Source: Candidatus Aenigmatarchaeota archaeon (GTDB taxonomy: Archaea; Aenigmatarchaeota; Aenigmatarchaeia; GW2011-AR5). From it: a stretch of 34,683 nucleotides of DNA. Made by a program: the position numbers and the translations under genes. Below the pieces are notes generated by a model. That model ran no database searches and was not told the DNA's origin. It saw only the letters and a list, made by a program, of their open reading frames with translations. Where the stretch lies: positions 123,171 through 157,853 of the forward strand of contig JACPRW010000001.1 in NCBI GenBank assembly GCA_016193585.1. Reading direction: 5' to 3'. Position 1 is the first letter of the stretch; each line of letters starts with the position of its first letter. Positions 21,401 to 27,771 of this stretch are shown piece by piece.

Positions 21401-21775
21401 ATGATAGCCGCTTCTGCATGCCCGGTAACCGATTCAGCAAAAATTATGGGCAGAAAATGGTCTATAATGCTCTTCGAGGAGATAGCCCTGGACCGTTTCG
21501 AGGGCTTTAACCAGCTTCTCAGAAAAACAAAGAGCGTCACGCCCAAAATCGTGTCCCTTCACCTGAAGGAGCTTGAAACAGCCGGGCTGATTACAAAGAA
21601 AATGATTTTGAGGAACAACTGCAGGGTAACGAATTATACGGTGACGGCAAAAGGCCGCGAGTTCCACGAAATCATCAGGCACATGAAGAAGTGGAACATG
21701 AAATGGAAAACCGCCCCGTCATACTGCCTCAGCACCCCCTGCAGCGAGTGCCCGCTGTTCTGCAAGAGACGGTGA
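21401..21775 (+). CDS. HxlR-family winged-helix regulator with cysteine-rich tail
   Basis: A 124-residue MarR/HxlR-type DNA-binding protein. The HxlR pattern is clear: ACPVTDSAKIMGRKWSIMLF at the N-terminus, FNQLLRKTKSVTPKIVSLHLKELETAGLI for the recognition helix, then the wing (NNCRVTNYTVTAKGREF). It ends with YCLSTPCSECPLFCKRR, four cysteines in 14 residues, beyond the usual fold. Together with Cys7 these could sense redox state or metal. It is divergent from the thiol operon side and convergent with the copper operon, so it is a good candidate regulator of either. Confidence 0.88.
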   Translation: MIAASACPVTDSAKIMGRKWSIMLFEEIALDRFEGFNQLLRKTKSVTPKIVSLHLKELETAGLITKKMILRNNCRVTNYTVTAKGREFHEIIRHMKKWNMKWKTAPSYCLSTPCSECPLFCKRR

Positions 21776-21776
21776 A

Positions 21777-22268
21777 TCAGCGTTTGGCAGTCACGATGTT
21801 CGTCATGCCGCGCCGCTTGCGCTCAACGAGCCCCTTTGCCTCAAGCTTGTCGAGGATGCGCGTGACGCGCACCTTCGTGAAGCCCGTCTTCTCGACCAGC
21901 TCGCTCTGGAATACAGCACCCGCGCTTCGCACCGTTTCGTATAGTTTCTGCTCGTCCTTACCGAGCTCTTTCACCAGCTTCTCGGTCTTTTCCTTGGTTT
22001 CCAGTTCCGCAGCAACCTCTTTTCTGCTCATGAAAACAAGCAGGATGCCGAACAGGAACAGCAGCCCGGTGATGGCAAAGCCGACCAGCGCCTGATGCGG
22101 GGTGCCTACGAACGGGCAGATGGCATCGGGCAGCGTACAGTTCTGGTGAAGCACCGCGTTCAGGCTCTCGACTTTCCTCGTGAAGTCGAGCACGATAAGC
22201 GCGAACGCCGCAGCAAAGAGTATAACGATGAGCCCTATCTGCCTGTTGCCGAAATTTATGCGCGTCAT
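21777..22268 (-). CDS. Membrane-anchored winged-helix regulator
   Basis: A 163-residue protein with two membrane helices (about 10-29 and 60-80), a short outside loop between them carrying two cysteines (HQNCTLPDAICPFVG), and a cytoplasmic MarR-like winged helix (about 100-163; FQSELVEKTGFTKVRVTRILDKLEAKGLVERKRRGM). This makes a one-component sensor: an outside Cys pair linked to an inside DNA-binding domain. GAGAGGATGAT precedes ATG 22268, twelve bases after the upstream gene, so it is the last gene of the copper-ATPase operon. Sensing of an oxidant or soft metal is inferred from the loop. Confidence 0.85.
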   Translation of the reverse strand: MTRINFGNRQIGLIVILFAAAFALIVLDFTRKVESLNAVLHQNCTLPDAICPFVGTPHQALVGFAITGLLFLFGILLVFMSRKEVAAELETKEKTEKLVKELGKDEQKLYETVRSAGAVFQSELVEKTGFTKVRVTRILDKLEAKGLVERKRRGMTNIVTAKR

Positions 22269-22280
22269 GGAATCATCCTC

Positions 22281-22826
22281 TCATTTGATGAGCAAAAAAG
22301 CGACGATCAGTACCGGCACAGCAGCCACCAGCGCGAAGTTCCTGATTTCCGTGATATTGTGCCTGAACAGGCTCCTGAAGGGCGTCTTTGCATTGTACAG
22401 TCTCTTTTCCTGAATGAGCGAGAGCATAAAAAGAGTTCCTATGACGCTGGAAACAATGCCAAGCACGATGAAAAATGCCTGGTACTTGCCGAGGAACAAG
22501 GTTACAGCAGTCAGCCCCATGAGCGGAAGCACGTCGGTGACATGGTGCGCGCAGCACGCAACCATGGAAACGGTCGAAACGCCGCCTGCTGCAGCGACGC
22601 TTTTTGCAGACACAGCTGTCATGTTATGAATGTACGAAAAGAGCGCCATCTGGAAGCCGAAACCGATTATCAGGGGCGTCATGAAATACCACAGGCTGGC
22701 GAACTGCGAAAACGCATGCGAAGTCCCCTGGGCTACGCTCACAATGAGGAAGTAAACCATGAAGAGCGCGGCGCTTGCGAGAGCGCCGTGCAGCACAAAC
22801 GTCATTGCCCTATTGTTGCGCTTCAT
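22281..22826 (-). CDS. Multi-span membrane protein with a CCAHH motif
   Basis: A 181-residue protein with about five membrane helices. The notable feature is VACCAHHVTDVLPLMG in the middle, two adjacent cysteines and two histidines within or at the edge of a helix, a likely metal site. A second cluster, MALFSYIHNM, lies before it. The tail ends in another helix (NFALVAAVPVLIVAFLLIK). It follows the DUF2933-like and 31-residue genes and precedes the membrane-anchored regulator, all on one strand. Its place behind a CopA-type ATPase suggests a copper or mercury transport helper. The family name is uncertain. Confidence 0.8.
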   Translation of the reverse strand: MKRNNRAMTFVLHGALASAALFMVYFLIVSVAQGTSHAFSQFASLWYFMTPLIIGFGFQMALFSYIHNMTAVSAKSVAAAGGVSTVSMVACCAHHVTDVLPLMGLTAVTLFLGKYQAFFIVLGIVSSVIGTLFMLSLIQEKRLYNAKTPFRSLFRHNITEIRNFALVAAVPVLIVAFLLIK

Positions 22827-22841
22827 AGCATCACGTGTGCA

Positions 22842-22937
22842 TCATTGCACATTGAACAGCGACGGGTGCATGAGCAGCAGCATTGCTGCAAACGAAAGCG
22901 CCATTGCTGCATAGTACACCGCGTTTTTCAGTGGCAT
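22842..22937 (-). CDS. 31-residue single-helix membrane peptide
   Basis: [20 protein letters not shown] continues into LLMHPSLFNVQ, one hydrophobic helix with methionines near its end. It overlaps the DUF2933-like gene by 10 bases and ends 15 bases before the next start, so it sits inside a tight operon. Met-rich single helices occur near copper exporters, but this is inference. It has no close relative that I can name. Confidence 0.55.
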   Translation of the reverse strand: MPLKNAVYYAAMALSFAAMLLLMHPSLFNVQ

Positions 22938-23101
22938 TTTTCATCCTTGTGCAGTTTCATCATCAGGATATGCATGACAGGGCATGACAGCAGTGCAAGC
23001 CAATAGATTGCCTCATTTCTAATGCCAAGTATATACACAATGGCGAGTAAAGCTGCAGGAACCGCCATGCAGGCGAGCATGAGGAGGGTGTGTTTTTTCA
23101 T
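22928..23101 (-). CDS. DUF2933-like small membrane protein
   Basis: A 57-residue protein with two helices: [20 protein letters not shown] and [20 protein letters not shown], ending DEKCH. The CPxMHxxM pattern with a His/Cys tail is typical of DUF2933 proteins, which occur beside copper ATPases and bind metal by inference. The start overlaps the CopA stop as ATGA. Assignment is from pattern memory; a profile search would settle it. Confidence 0.7.
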   Translation of the reverse strand: MKKHTLLMLACMAVPAALLAIVYILGIRNEAIYWLALLSCPVMHILMMKLHKDEKCH

Positions 23102-25218
23102 GGCAATCGGTCCTTATGGAGACCATGCGAAGGTTTATACCTGTTGAGCAGCATCGAGTTGCCTACCACCGTTACTGAAGAGAGTGCCATGGCGATAGCG
23201 GCGAAAACCGGGTTCATGAGCACGCCGATGGGGTAGAGGACGCCGGCAGCAACAGGTATGAGCGCGATATTGTAAAAGAACGCCCAGAAAAGATTTTGTT
23301 TTATTTTGCTCACCGTCTTTTTACTGAGGTCTATGGCAGTGATTACGTCGCGGAGGTCGCTCTTCATGAGGATGATGCCTCCTGTTTCCTTTGCCACATC
23401 GGTTCCGGCGCCGATGGCGATGCCTACGTCCGCGGCCGCAAGAGCCGGCGCGTCGTTGATGCCGTCGCCGACCATCGCGACAATCTTTCCCACCTTCTGA
23501 AGTTTCTTGATTTCCTTTGCCTTAGCACCAGGCAGTACTTCTGCAAGCACGCGGCTGATGCCGAGCTTCGCTGCTATTGCTTGCGCTGTTCTTGGGTTGT
23601 CACCGGTGAGCATGATAACCTCGATGCCCTTTTGCTTAAGTGCCCGGACAGCGGCTGCCGATTCTTCCTTGAGCGTGTCTGCCACGGCTATCATGCCGAG
23701 CAGCTTCCTGTTCACTGCAAGCAGCATGACCGTTTTTCCTTCATGCTCAAGCTTTTGTATGCCATCTTCTTGCTCGATGCGGATTTTGTTTTTCTGCATG
23801 AGCTTCCGGTTGCCCAGCAGAATCCTTTTTCCCTTATAGGAAGCCTCGACGCCATGACCGGGAATGGCGCGGAATCGTGTCGCATGTGGAATCTTCATGC
23901 CCTTTCCCCGTGCTGCACGGACAATTGCATCGCCAAGCGGATGCTCTGAGCCTTTTTCAGCAATTGCAGCGTACAGCAGAACGTCTTTCTCCTTTCCCTG
24001 CAGCGCGATAATGTCGGTAACCGATGGCTCGCCTTTGGTGAGCGTCCCGGTCTTGTCGAAGATGATGGTGTTTATTTTTCTTGCCTTTTCGAGGTGCTCG
24101 CCGCTCTTGATGAGTATACCGTATTCGGCACCCTTCCCGGCGCCAATCATGATGGCGGCAGGCGTCGCGATGCCGAGAGCGCAGGGGCAGGCAATGATGA
24201 GCACCGCGATGAGCATGGTGAACGCGAACGAAAACGGTATGCCTATGAGGTAATACCAGAACACGAACGAGCCGACGGCGATGAGCACGACGGCAGGAAC
24301 AAAATATGATGCGACGACGTCGGCAAGCCGCTGCATCGGCGTCCGGGAAACGACAGCTTCCTGTACCATCTTGACGATCTGCGACAGCGTCGTGTCGCTG
24401 CCCACTCTGGTCGCCCTGATGCGCAGGAGCCCTGTTTTGTTGATGGTCGCACCGGCAACCTCGTCACCCTTCTTTTTCTCGGCAGGGATGCTTTCGCCGG
24501 TCAGCATCGACTGGTCGACTGACGAGTAGCCGTCAGTGACAATGCCATCGACCGGAATCTTCTCGCCGGGCCTGACGATGAGCACATCGCCAACACGCAC
24601 CTGTTCAACAGGGACCTTCGTTTCCTTCCCCTTGCGCACGACTGCAGCCATTTTCGGCTGCAGGTCCATGAGCCTCCGTATGGCAGCTGATGCCTTTCCT
24701 TTGACAATGTGCTCCATATACCGACCGAGCAGGATGAAGCCGATGATAAGACCGGATTCAGTGTAGTAGACTGCAGTGCCCACGGTCACCACAGGAAGGA
24801 AGCGTGGCCAGAGGATGTCCTGGAAGGTGTACAGCGTCGAGTAGAGCCACGCGGCGCTCGTGCCTATTGCTATCAGGAGGTCCATGTTTGCCTGCCTCGC
24901 CCTGATGGCGTCGCGGGAACCGACGTAGAACCGCCAGCCGGCGATGAATTGCACGGGCGTAGCAAGCAAAAAGAGAAGTACGTAATTCTGAAGACCGAAT
25001 GGAGTTGCAGGATAGATGTATTCGAAGAACGCAGTGAGCGCTCCCAGTCCGAGCGCAAAGAGCGTCAGGAATTTCAGCTTCTGCATCTCCTGCTGCGGCC
25101 TGAGGAACTCCCTCAGGCAGTTCGAGCTGCAGAAATAGTAGGTGATGCCGTCCTGCGCCACGTGAAACTTCGATTTCGTTTCGTCCACGTACATGCCACA
25201 AATGATGTCCTTTGCCAT
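23098..25218 (-). CDS. copA: Cu+-type P1B ATPase with N-terminal YHS/TRASH domain
   Basis: A 706-residue heavy-metal ATPase. In place of a CxxC HMA domain it starts with a YHS-type metal-binding domain ([21 protein letters not shown]7, C30, C34). Then come eight membrane helices, the actuator motif LTGESIP, the metal-site CPC (344-346) in [13 protein letters not shown], the phosphorylated D388 in [17 protein letters not shown], and [12 protein letters not shown]. The CPC motif, [14 protein letters not shown]-type last helix and [13 protein letters not shown] fit Cu+ export. ATG 25218 lies five bases after the YHS gene stop. It is the centre of an operon of small metal-binding genes, probably controlled by the PadR-TRASH regulator at 26034. 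Confidence 0.95.
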   Translation of the reverse strand: MAKDIICGMYVDETKSKFHVAQDGITYYFCSSNCLREFLRPQQEMQKLKFLTLFALGLGALTAFFEYIYPATPFGLQNYVLLFLLATPVQFIAGWRFYVGSRDAIRARQANMDLLIAIGTSAAWLYSTLYTFQDILWPRFLPVVTVGTAVYYTESGLIIGFILLGRYMEHIVKGKASAAIRRLMDLQPKMAAVVRKGKETKVPVEQVRVGDVLIVRPGEKIPVDGIVTDGYSSVDQSMLTGESIPAEKKKGDEVAGATINKTGLLRIRATRVGSDTTLSQIVKMVQEAVVSRTPMQRLADVVASYFVPAVVLIAVGSFVFWYYLIGIPFSFAFTMLIAVLIIACPCALGIATPAAIMIGAGKGAEYGILIKSGEHLEKARKINTIIFDKTGTLTKGEPSVTDIIALQGKEKDVLLYAAIAEKGSEHPLGDAIVRAARGKGMKIPHATRFRAIPGHGVEASYKGKRILLGNRKLMQKNKIRIEQEDGIQKLEHEGKTVMLLAVNRKLLGMIAVADTLKEESAAAVRALKQKGIEVIMLTGDNPRTAQAIAAKLGISRVLAEVLPGAKAKEIKKLQKVGKIVAMVGDGINDAPALAAADVGIAIGAGTDVAKETGGIILMKSDLRDVITAIDLSKKTVSKIKQNLFWAFFYNIALIPVAAGVLYPIGVLMNPVFAAIAMALSSVTVVGNSMLLNRYKPSHGLHKDRLP

Positions 25219-25223
25219 AACAA

Positions 25224-25364
25224 TCACTTGAGCGCGAATTTCGCCGGCTTTTTATCAAACCGGGATTTGCAGGCATCACTGCAAAAGTAGTAGGTCTTTC
25301 GCTTGAATACCAAATGCATTCCCTTTTTCTCTATCTGCATCCCGCCGACCGGATCCTTAACCAC
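25224..25364 (-). CDS. Stand-alone YHS-domain protein, first Cys replaced
   Basis: A 46-residue protein from a GTG start: [14 protein letters not shown], then [20 protein letters not shown]. This is a YHS/TRASH metal-binding domain like the one at the start of CopA, but the usual DPVCGM reads DPVGGM, so one ligand is missing (GGC instead of TGC). The later CxxxC pair is intact. It ends five bases before the CopA ATG. It may hand metal to the ATPase, or it may be losing function. The GTG start is the first possible one after a run without ATG, so the N-terminus is uncertain. Confidence 0.7.
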   Translation of the reverse strand: MVKDPVGGMQIEKKGMHLVFKRKTYYFCSDACKSRFDKKPAKFALK

Positions 25365-25431
25365 AACTGATACCCCAATGAATGAACAATAGAAAAGAAA
25401 ACTGCGCCTATAGTGCCTGCAACGTGGCGGT

Positions 25432-25470
25432 TTACGCCCGTGCAGCTTGCTTTCGTCTTCGTGCAGCCAT
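25432..25470 (-). CDS. 12-residue basic peptide MAARRRKQAARA
   Basis: A 13-codon ORF with GAGGTG seven bases before its ATG, between the CC peptide and the YHS gene. It matches the upstream peptide (25511-25549) in length and layout (MA, four or five basic residues, Q) but lacks the cysteines. It may be a real peptide, a leader that controls translation of the YHS/CopA genes, or a decayed copy. Confidence 0.35.
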   Translation of the reverse strand: MAARRRKQAARA

Positions 25471-25510
25471 GATGGTCACCTCGTTCGATACACATGAGCG
25501 GGCGTGCTGC

Positions 25511-25549
25511 CTAGCAGCAGCCGCCACCTTGCTTCTTCTTTTTCGCCAT
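25511..25549 (-). CDS. 12-residue peptide MAKKKKQGGGCC
   Basis: A 13-codon ORF with a strong GGAGGTG seven bases before the ATG and a TAG stop. The product is four lysines, a glycine linker and a terminal Cys-Cys pair. Its place, first in the run leading to YHS and CopA, and its excellent ribosome-binding site suggest it is translated. A vicinal thiol pair on a short arm could bind Cu+ or another soft metal. It could instead be a leader peptide whose translation reports on cysteine or metal. Both ideas are inference. Confidence 0.5.
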   Translation of the reverse strand: MAKKKKQGGGCC

Positions 25550-25591
25550 TGACCACACCTCCATTGTTGTTTATCTTGAATGCCTTGAAAA

Positions 25592-25611
25592 CTGCTGCCT
25601 TCAGGCAGCAG
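25592..25611. repeat. Perfect hairpin CTGCTGCC/GGCAGCAG
   Basis: Eight bases pair perfectly around a four-base TTCA loop, just upstream (in the sense of the copper operon) of the CC peptide and right beside the structured element at 25617-25719. It could be a terminator-like or regulatory stem. Confidence 0.5.
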
Positions 25612-25616
25612 ATGCC

Positions 25617-25719
25617 ATGCTCCACGGAAACCGCCGACTTTTCATCAGAAACCAGAAGTTTCTGTGAAATTCAGGAGAGTTCTGCTCTCCATGAATCAGT
25701 CGGTGGTATACAGGAGCAT
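25617..25719. repeat. 103-bp three-stem structured element
   Basis: Outer stems ATGCTCC (25617-25623)/GGAGCAT (25713-25719) and ACCGCCGAC (25630-25638)/GTCGGTGGT (25699-25707) enclose two hairpins: CAGAAAC/GTTTCTG (25646-25664) and ATTCAGGAGAG with CTCTCC-A-TGAAT (25669-25696). The layout and length match the elements at 8851 and 34573, although the sequence differs. No ORF lies in 25550-25720. It sits between the copper operon and the DUF5676-like gene, so it may also act as a leader or terminator. Confidence 0.6.
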
Positions 25720-25720
25720 A

Positions 25721-25972
25721 TCATTTCCTTGCTGTGCGATTATACGCCCGCGCGAACAGGTAGCCCAGCGCATAGGCTCCGGCGACGGTACCGGCGAGTC
25801 CGAGCAGCATGAGCGCCCAGTTGCTCCAGAAGCCGCGGTAGAGAAGAGTCATTACCGACGGCTGCTGGAATATCCCGTGCCATACATAGGCAAAGATGTC
25901 GAGCACTGCTGTCGCCGTTGCTGAAGCGAAGGCGAATGCCTTCTCATTGAGCTGTGTGATAGCGTTCACCAT
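25721..25972 (-). CDS. Small two-helix membrane protein, DUF5676-like
   Basis: An 83-residue protein with a polar start (MVNAITQLNEKAFAFASATA), one helix around 15-35, an outside segment with WHGIFQQPSV and LLYRGFWSNW, and a second helix (LMLLGLAGTVAGAYALGYLF) ending AYNRTARK. The closing G-x-x-x-G-Y/A-x-x-F-A-x-x-YN pattern is what I recall from DUF5676, small proteins seen near copper genes; that link is tentative. It faces the PadR-TRASH gene across a shared operator, so it should be under that regulator and is probably the first gene of the copper operon. Confidence 0.75.
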   Translation of the reverse strand: MVNAITQLNEKAFAFASATATAVLDIFAYVWHGIFQQPSVMTLLYRGFWSNWALMLLGLAGTVAGAYALGYLFARAYNRTARK

Positions 25973-25991
25973 ATATCAGTTTATGATATAT
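25971..25991. promoter_or_regulatory. Palindromic operator between PadR and the copper-side genes
   Basis: ATATATC (25971-25977) and GATATAT (25985-25991) form an inverted repeat with a seven-base spacer. It begins at the start codon of the 83-residue membrane protein and lies just upstream of the PadR TATA box, so one bound dimer could block both genes. PadR proteins bind such A/T-rich dyads. The assignment is inferred from position. Confidence 0.6.
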
Positions 25992-26000
25992 CGCAACAAA

Positions 26001-26012
26001 GTATATTTAAAG
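26001..26012. promoter_or_regulatory. TATA box of the PadR-TRASH gene
   Basis: GTATATTTAAAG is centred 28 bases before ATG 26034, so the message starts at or next to the codon. On the reverse strand the same AT-rich segment (CTTTAAATATAC) can serve the 83-residue gene about 30 bases away. Confidence 0.6.
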
Positions 26013-26033
26013 ATTGCTTTTCATGAGTATCGA

Positions 26034-26435
26034 ATGAAGGGCATGCGCGTGGACAATCTCGTGAAGCTGTATACGCTCCTCCTGCTGCAGGGCAGGCCGA
26101 AGCACGGCTATGAGCTGCTGAAGACAACTGGCGAGCGCCTGGGCAGGAACGTGTCTCCGGGGCAGATGTACCCTTTCCTCAAGCGGCTCCAGAAGCTTGG
26201 TTATGTCAGGGTACAGGAATCCGGCAGCAGGGAGAAGAAGGCGTATGCGCTCACCGCGAAGGGGAAAAAATTCTCGCAGCTGATGATAGGACGGTTCAGC
26301 GGCATTATGGACTTGGCGCTCAAGAGCAGGCTCAGGACATGCGCCCATTGCGGCTGCGAGGTGTACCGCGGCGGCTACCGGAAGAGCAGCAGGAATTTCT
26401 GCTGCCGAAACTGCGCGCAGGCATATTCAGGATGA
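26034..26435 (+). CDS. PadR-family repressor with C-terminal TRASH metal-binding domain
   Basis: A 133-residue regulator. Residues about 4-95 are a PadR winged helix (LVKLYTLLLLQGRPKHGYEL; SPGQMYPFLKRLQKLGYVRV; AYALTAKGKKF). Residues 103-131 are a TRASH/YHS-like treble-clef site: CAHCGCEVYRGGY, then NFCCRNCAQAY (C103, C106, C108, C123, C124, C127). Known archaeal copper regulators join other HTH domains to TRASH; here the DNA-binding part is PadR. The start is fixed by the TATA box 28 bases upstream. It is divergent from the copper-side genes and shares a palindromic operator, so metal-dependent autoregulation is the natural reading. Confidence 0.9.
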   Translation: MKGMRVDNLVKLYTLLLLQGRPKHGYELLKTTGERLGRNVSPGQMYPFLKRLQKLGYVRVQESGSREKKAYALTAKGKKFSQLMIGRFSGIMDLALKSRLRTCAHCGCEVYRGGYRKSSRNFCCRNCAQAYSG

Positions 26436-27419
26436 GAGAATTCGTGCTGCAGCCGATTTCGCCTCGTTCTCGTTTGAAGCGTTCCGCACGATCATTTTCC
26501 CGTTCCTGAACAACGTGACGTCCTTGCTGCCGCAGGCGAGCTGCAGCACGTAGGCGTTCTGCCGCTGCACGCGGCATATTTTGCCGAGTTGCTTCGCAAA
26601 AGCGTGCAGGTCGAGGCTGAGCTTCTTAGGGGCGGCAACATAGTAAGATTTTGTCCCGCACAGTTGTGCAGTGCGCATACCATGTTCTTTTTCCTCAAGA
26701 AATGTATATGCTCCATTGCACGCCGGGCAGTCATGCCTCTGTGGGAGCGTTGCCGTATCGAATGACGCTCTCTTTACATCTATGCTCAGCAGCTCTCCAG
26801 CAAGGCTGGGTATATTGCCTGCAAGGTGCTGCATCGCTTCCCCTGCTGCAAGCGCGCCGACCGTTGCCGAAGCAGGCGCCAGGATGCCTGCGGTCTCGCA
26901 CGTTTCGAGAGCTCCCGGCGACGGGTTCGGCAGGAAGCACCGGAGGCACGCGGTTTTTCCCGGGGCGATAGTGCTGACAATGCCGCTCGTGCCGACAGAT
27001 GCCGAGTAGGTAAACGGAATGCGCCGCTTCATGCAGGCATCGTTGAGCAGGAAGCGCGAATACAGGTTATCGAGCCCGTCAACAACAAAATGAGCGCTTG
27101 TTAGCAACGCTTCGGCATTCGAGGCATTGAAGTCGTCGGCAACGGCACCGATGCGTATCCTGCTGTTTACTGACGCAAGCCTTTCTTTCAGTGCGATTGC
27201 CTTTGGCTTGTCCACGTCATCTTCGTCGTACAGCTGGCGCTGGAGATTGCTTTCCTCCACGACGTCCCGGTCGATGAGCAGAAGGTTGGTGCCGCTCCGC
27301 GCCAGCAGCTCGGCGGCGACCGAGCCGACAGCGCCCAGGCCGAGCACCGCGACCGTAGCCTGCGACAGCTTCTTTTGGCCATCTTTGCCGATGACGATTT
27401 CCTGCCGGGAGTAGCGCAT
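26427..27419 (-). CDS. E1-like ThiF/MoeB/HesA-family adenylyltransferase
   Basis: A 330-residue protein that should adenylate the C-terminus of a ubiquitin-like sulfur carrier. It shows VLGLGAVGSVAAELLARSG (ATP site), IDRDVVEESNLQRQ, the D114 region VVDGLDNLYSR, the zinc pairs C158-x-x-C161 and C231-x-x-C234, and C174 in ETCETAGILAP as the possible thioester cysteine. About 90 residues follow the usual MoeB core (KSYYVAAPKKLSLDL...), a small added domain I cannot name. No ThiS/MoaD-like partner is visible here. ATG 27419 follows a CTAAAAC-type TATA at about 27445-27452. The end overlaps the PadR gene tail by nine bases, convergently. Confidence 0.9.
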   Translation of the reverse strand: MRYSRQEIVIGKDGQKKLSQATVAVLGLGAVGSVAAELLARSGTNLLLIDRDVVEESNLQRQLYDEDDVDKPKAIALKERLASVNSRIRIGAVADDFNASNAEALLTSAHFVVDGLDNLYSRFLLNDACMKRRIPFTYSASVGTSGIVSTIAPGKTACLRCFLPNPSPGALETCETAGILAPASATVGALAAGEAMQHLAGNIPSLAGELLSIDVKRASFDTATLPQRHDCPACNGAYTFLEEKEHGMRTAQLCGTKSYYVAAPKKLSLDLHAFAKQLGKICRVQRQNAYVLQLACGSKDVTLFRNGKMIVRNASNENEAKSAAARILSS

Positions 27420-27490
27420 GGTGTAATAGGCAAGGAAAAGTTTTAGAATGTGGGCATTCATGAGGTACGCGCAGAAACAATGCATCTGCT

Positions 27491-27770
27491 GTACAGGCGG
27501 GTAAAAGTTCCACCTGTATCGGAACTGCGAATAAAATGGCATACGACTTGCGAAGCGAGGGGTATTCTGACTCCAAAAAGTAATAGTAAAGAACATTGAT
27601 TTTGGAACATTTTACAATGTTCTTTCCCTATAGCAGATTGTGGTAAAAAGTTCCATTATTATTACAATCTGCTATAAGTGGAGGTATCGCGAAGACTGCT
27701 GTCTTCACGGTACAGAAGAAGCCGTGCTTCTCCCTGTATCGGAACTGCGAGCGGACAGCGAGTGGTTCTG
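27491..27770 (+). repeat. Pair of diverged direct repeats flanking the 97-bp element
   Basis: CCTGTATCGGAACTGCGA occurs exactly at 27513-27530 and 27733-27750. Each copy is preceded by GTACAG (27491, 27710), so GTACAG...CTGTAT forms a hairpin with a different interior in each, and is followed by a related stretch with AGCGAG and TTCTGA that can pair with TCGGAAC. Between them lies the palindromic element 27581-27677 plus a GAAGAC/GTCTTC hairpin (27691-27706). No ORF is credible in 27420-27771; it looks like layered small repeats. Confidence 0.55.
27581..27677 (+). repeat. 97-bp two-hairpin element, left copy
   Basis: It is identical over 97 bases to the reverse complement of 31310-31406. Hairpin 1: AAAGAACATTG (27588-27598)/CAATGTTCTTT (27615-27625). 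Hairpin 2: TATAGCAGATTGT (27629-27641)/ACAATCTGCTATA (27664-27676). The loops hold TGGAACATTTTA (27603-27614) and TAAAAAGTTCCA (27644-27655), complementary at 11 of 12 positions, so a loop-loop interaction is possible. The second stem has the TATAG/CTATA ends seen in the other elements. Confidence 0.85.
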
Positions 27771-27771
27771 A

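Noticed and set aside
22095-23006. 303-codon plus-strand frame across the copper operon
   Set aside because: It runs antisense to four membrane genes and has the charged composition typical of the complement of hydrophobic codons.
27491-27770. CRISPR array or tRNA in the repeat-rich gap
   Set aside because: Only two units with unequal spacing and hairpins of different interior; no T-loop or CCA-like end.
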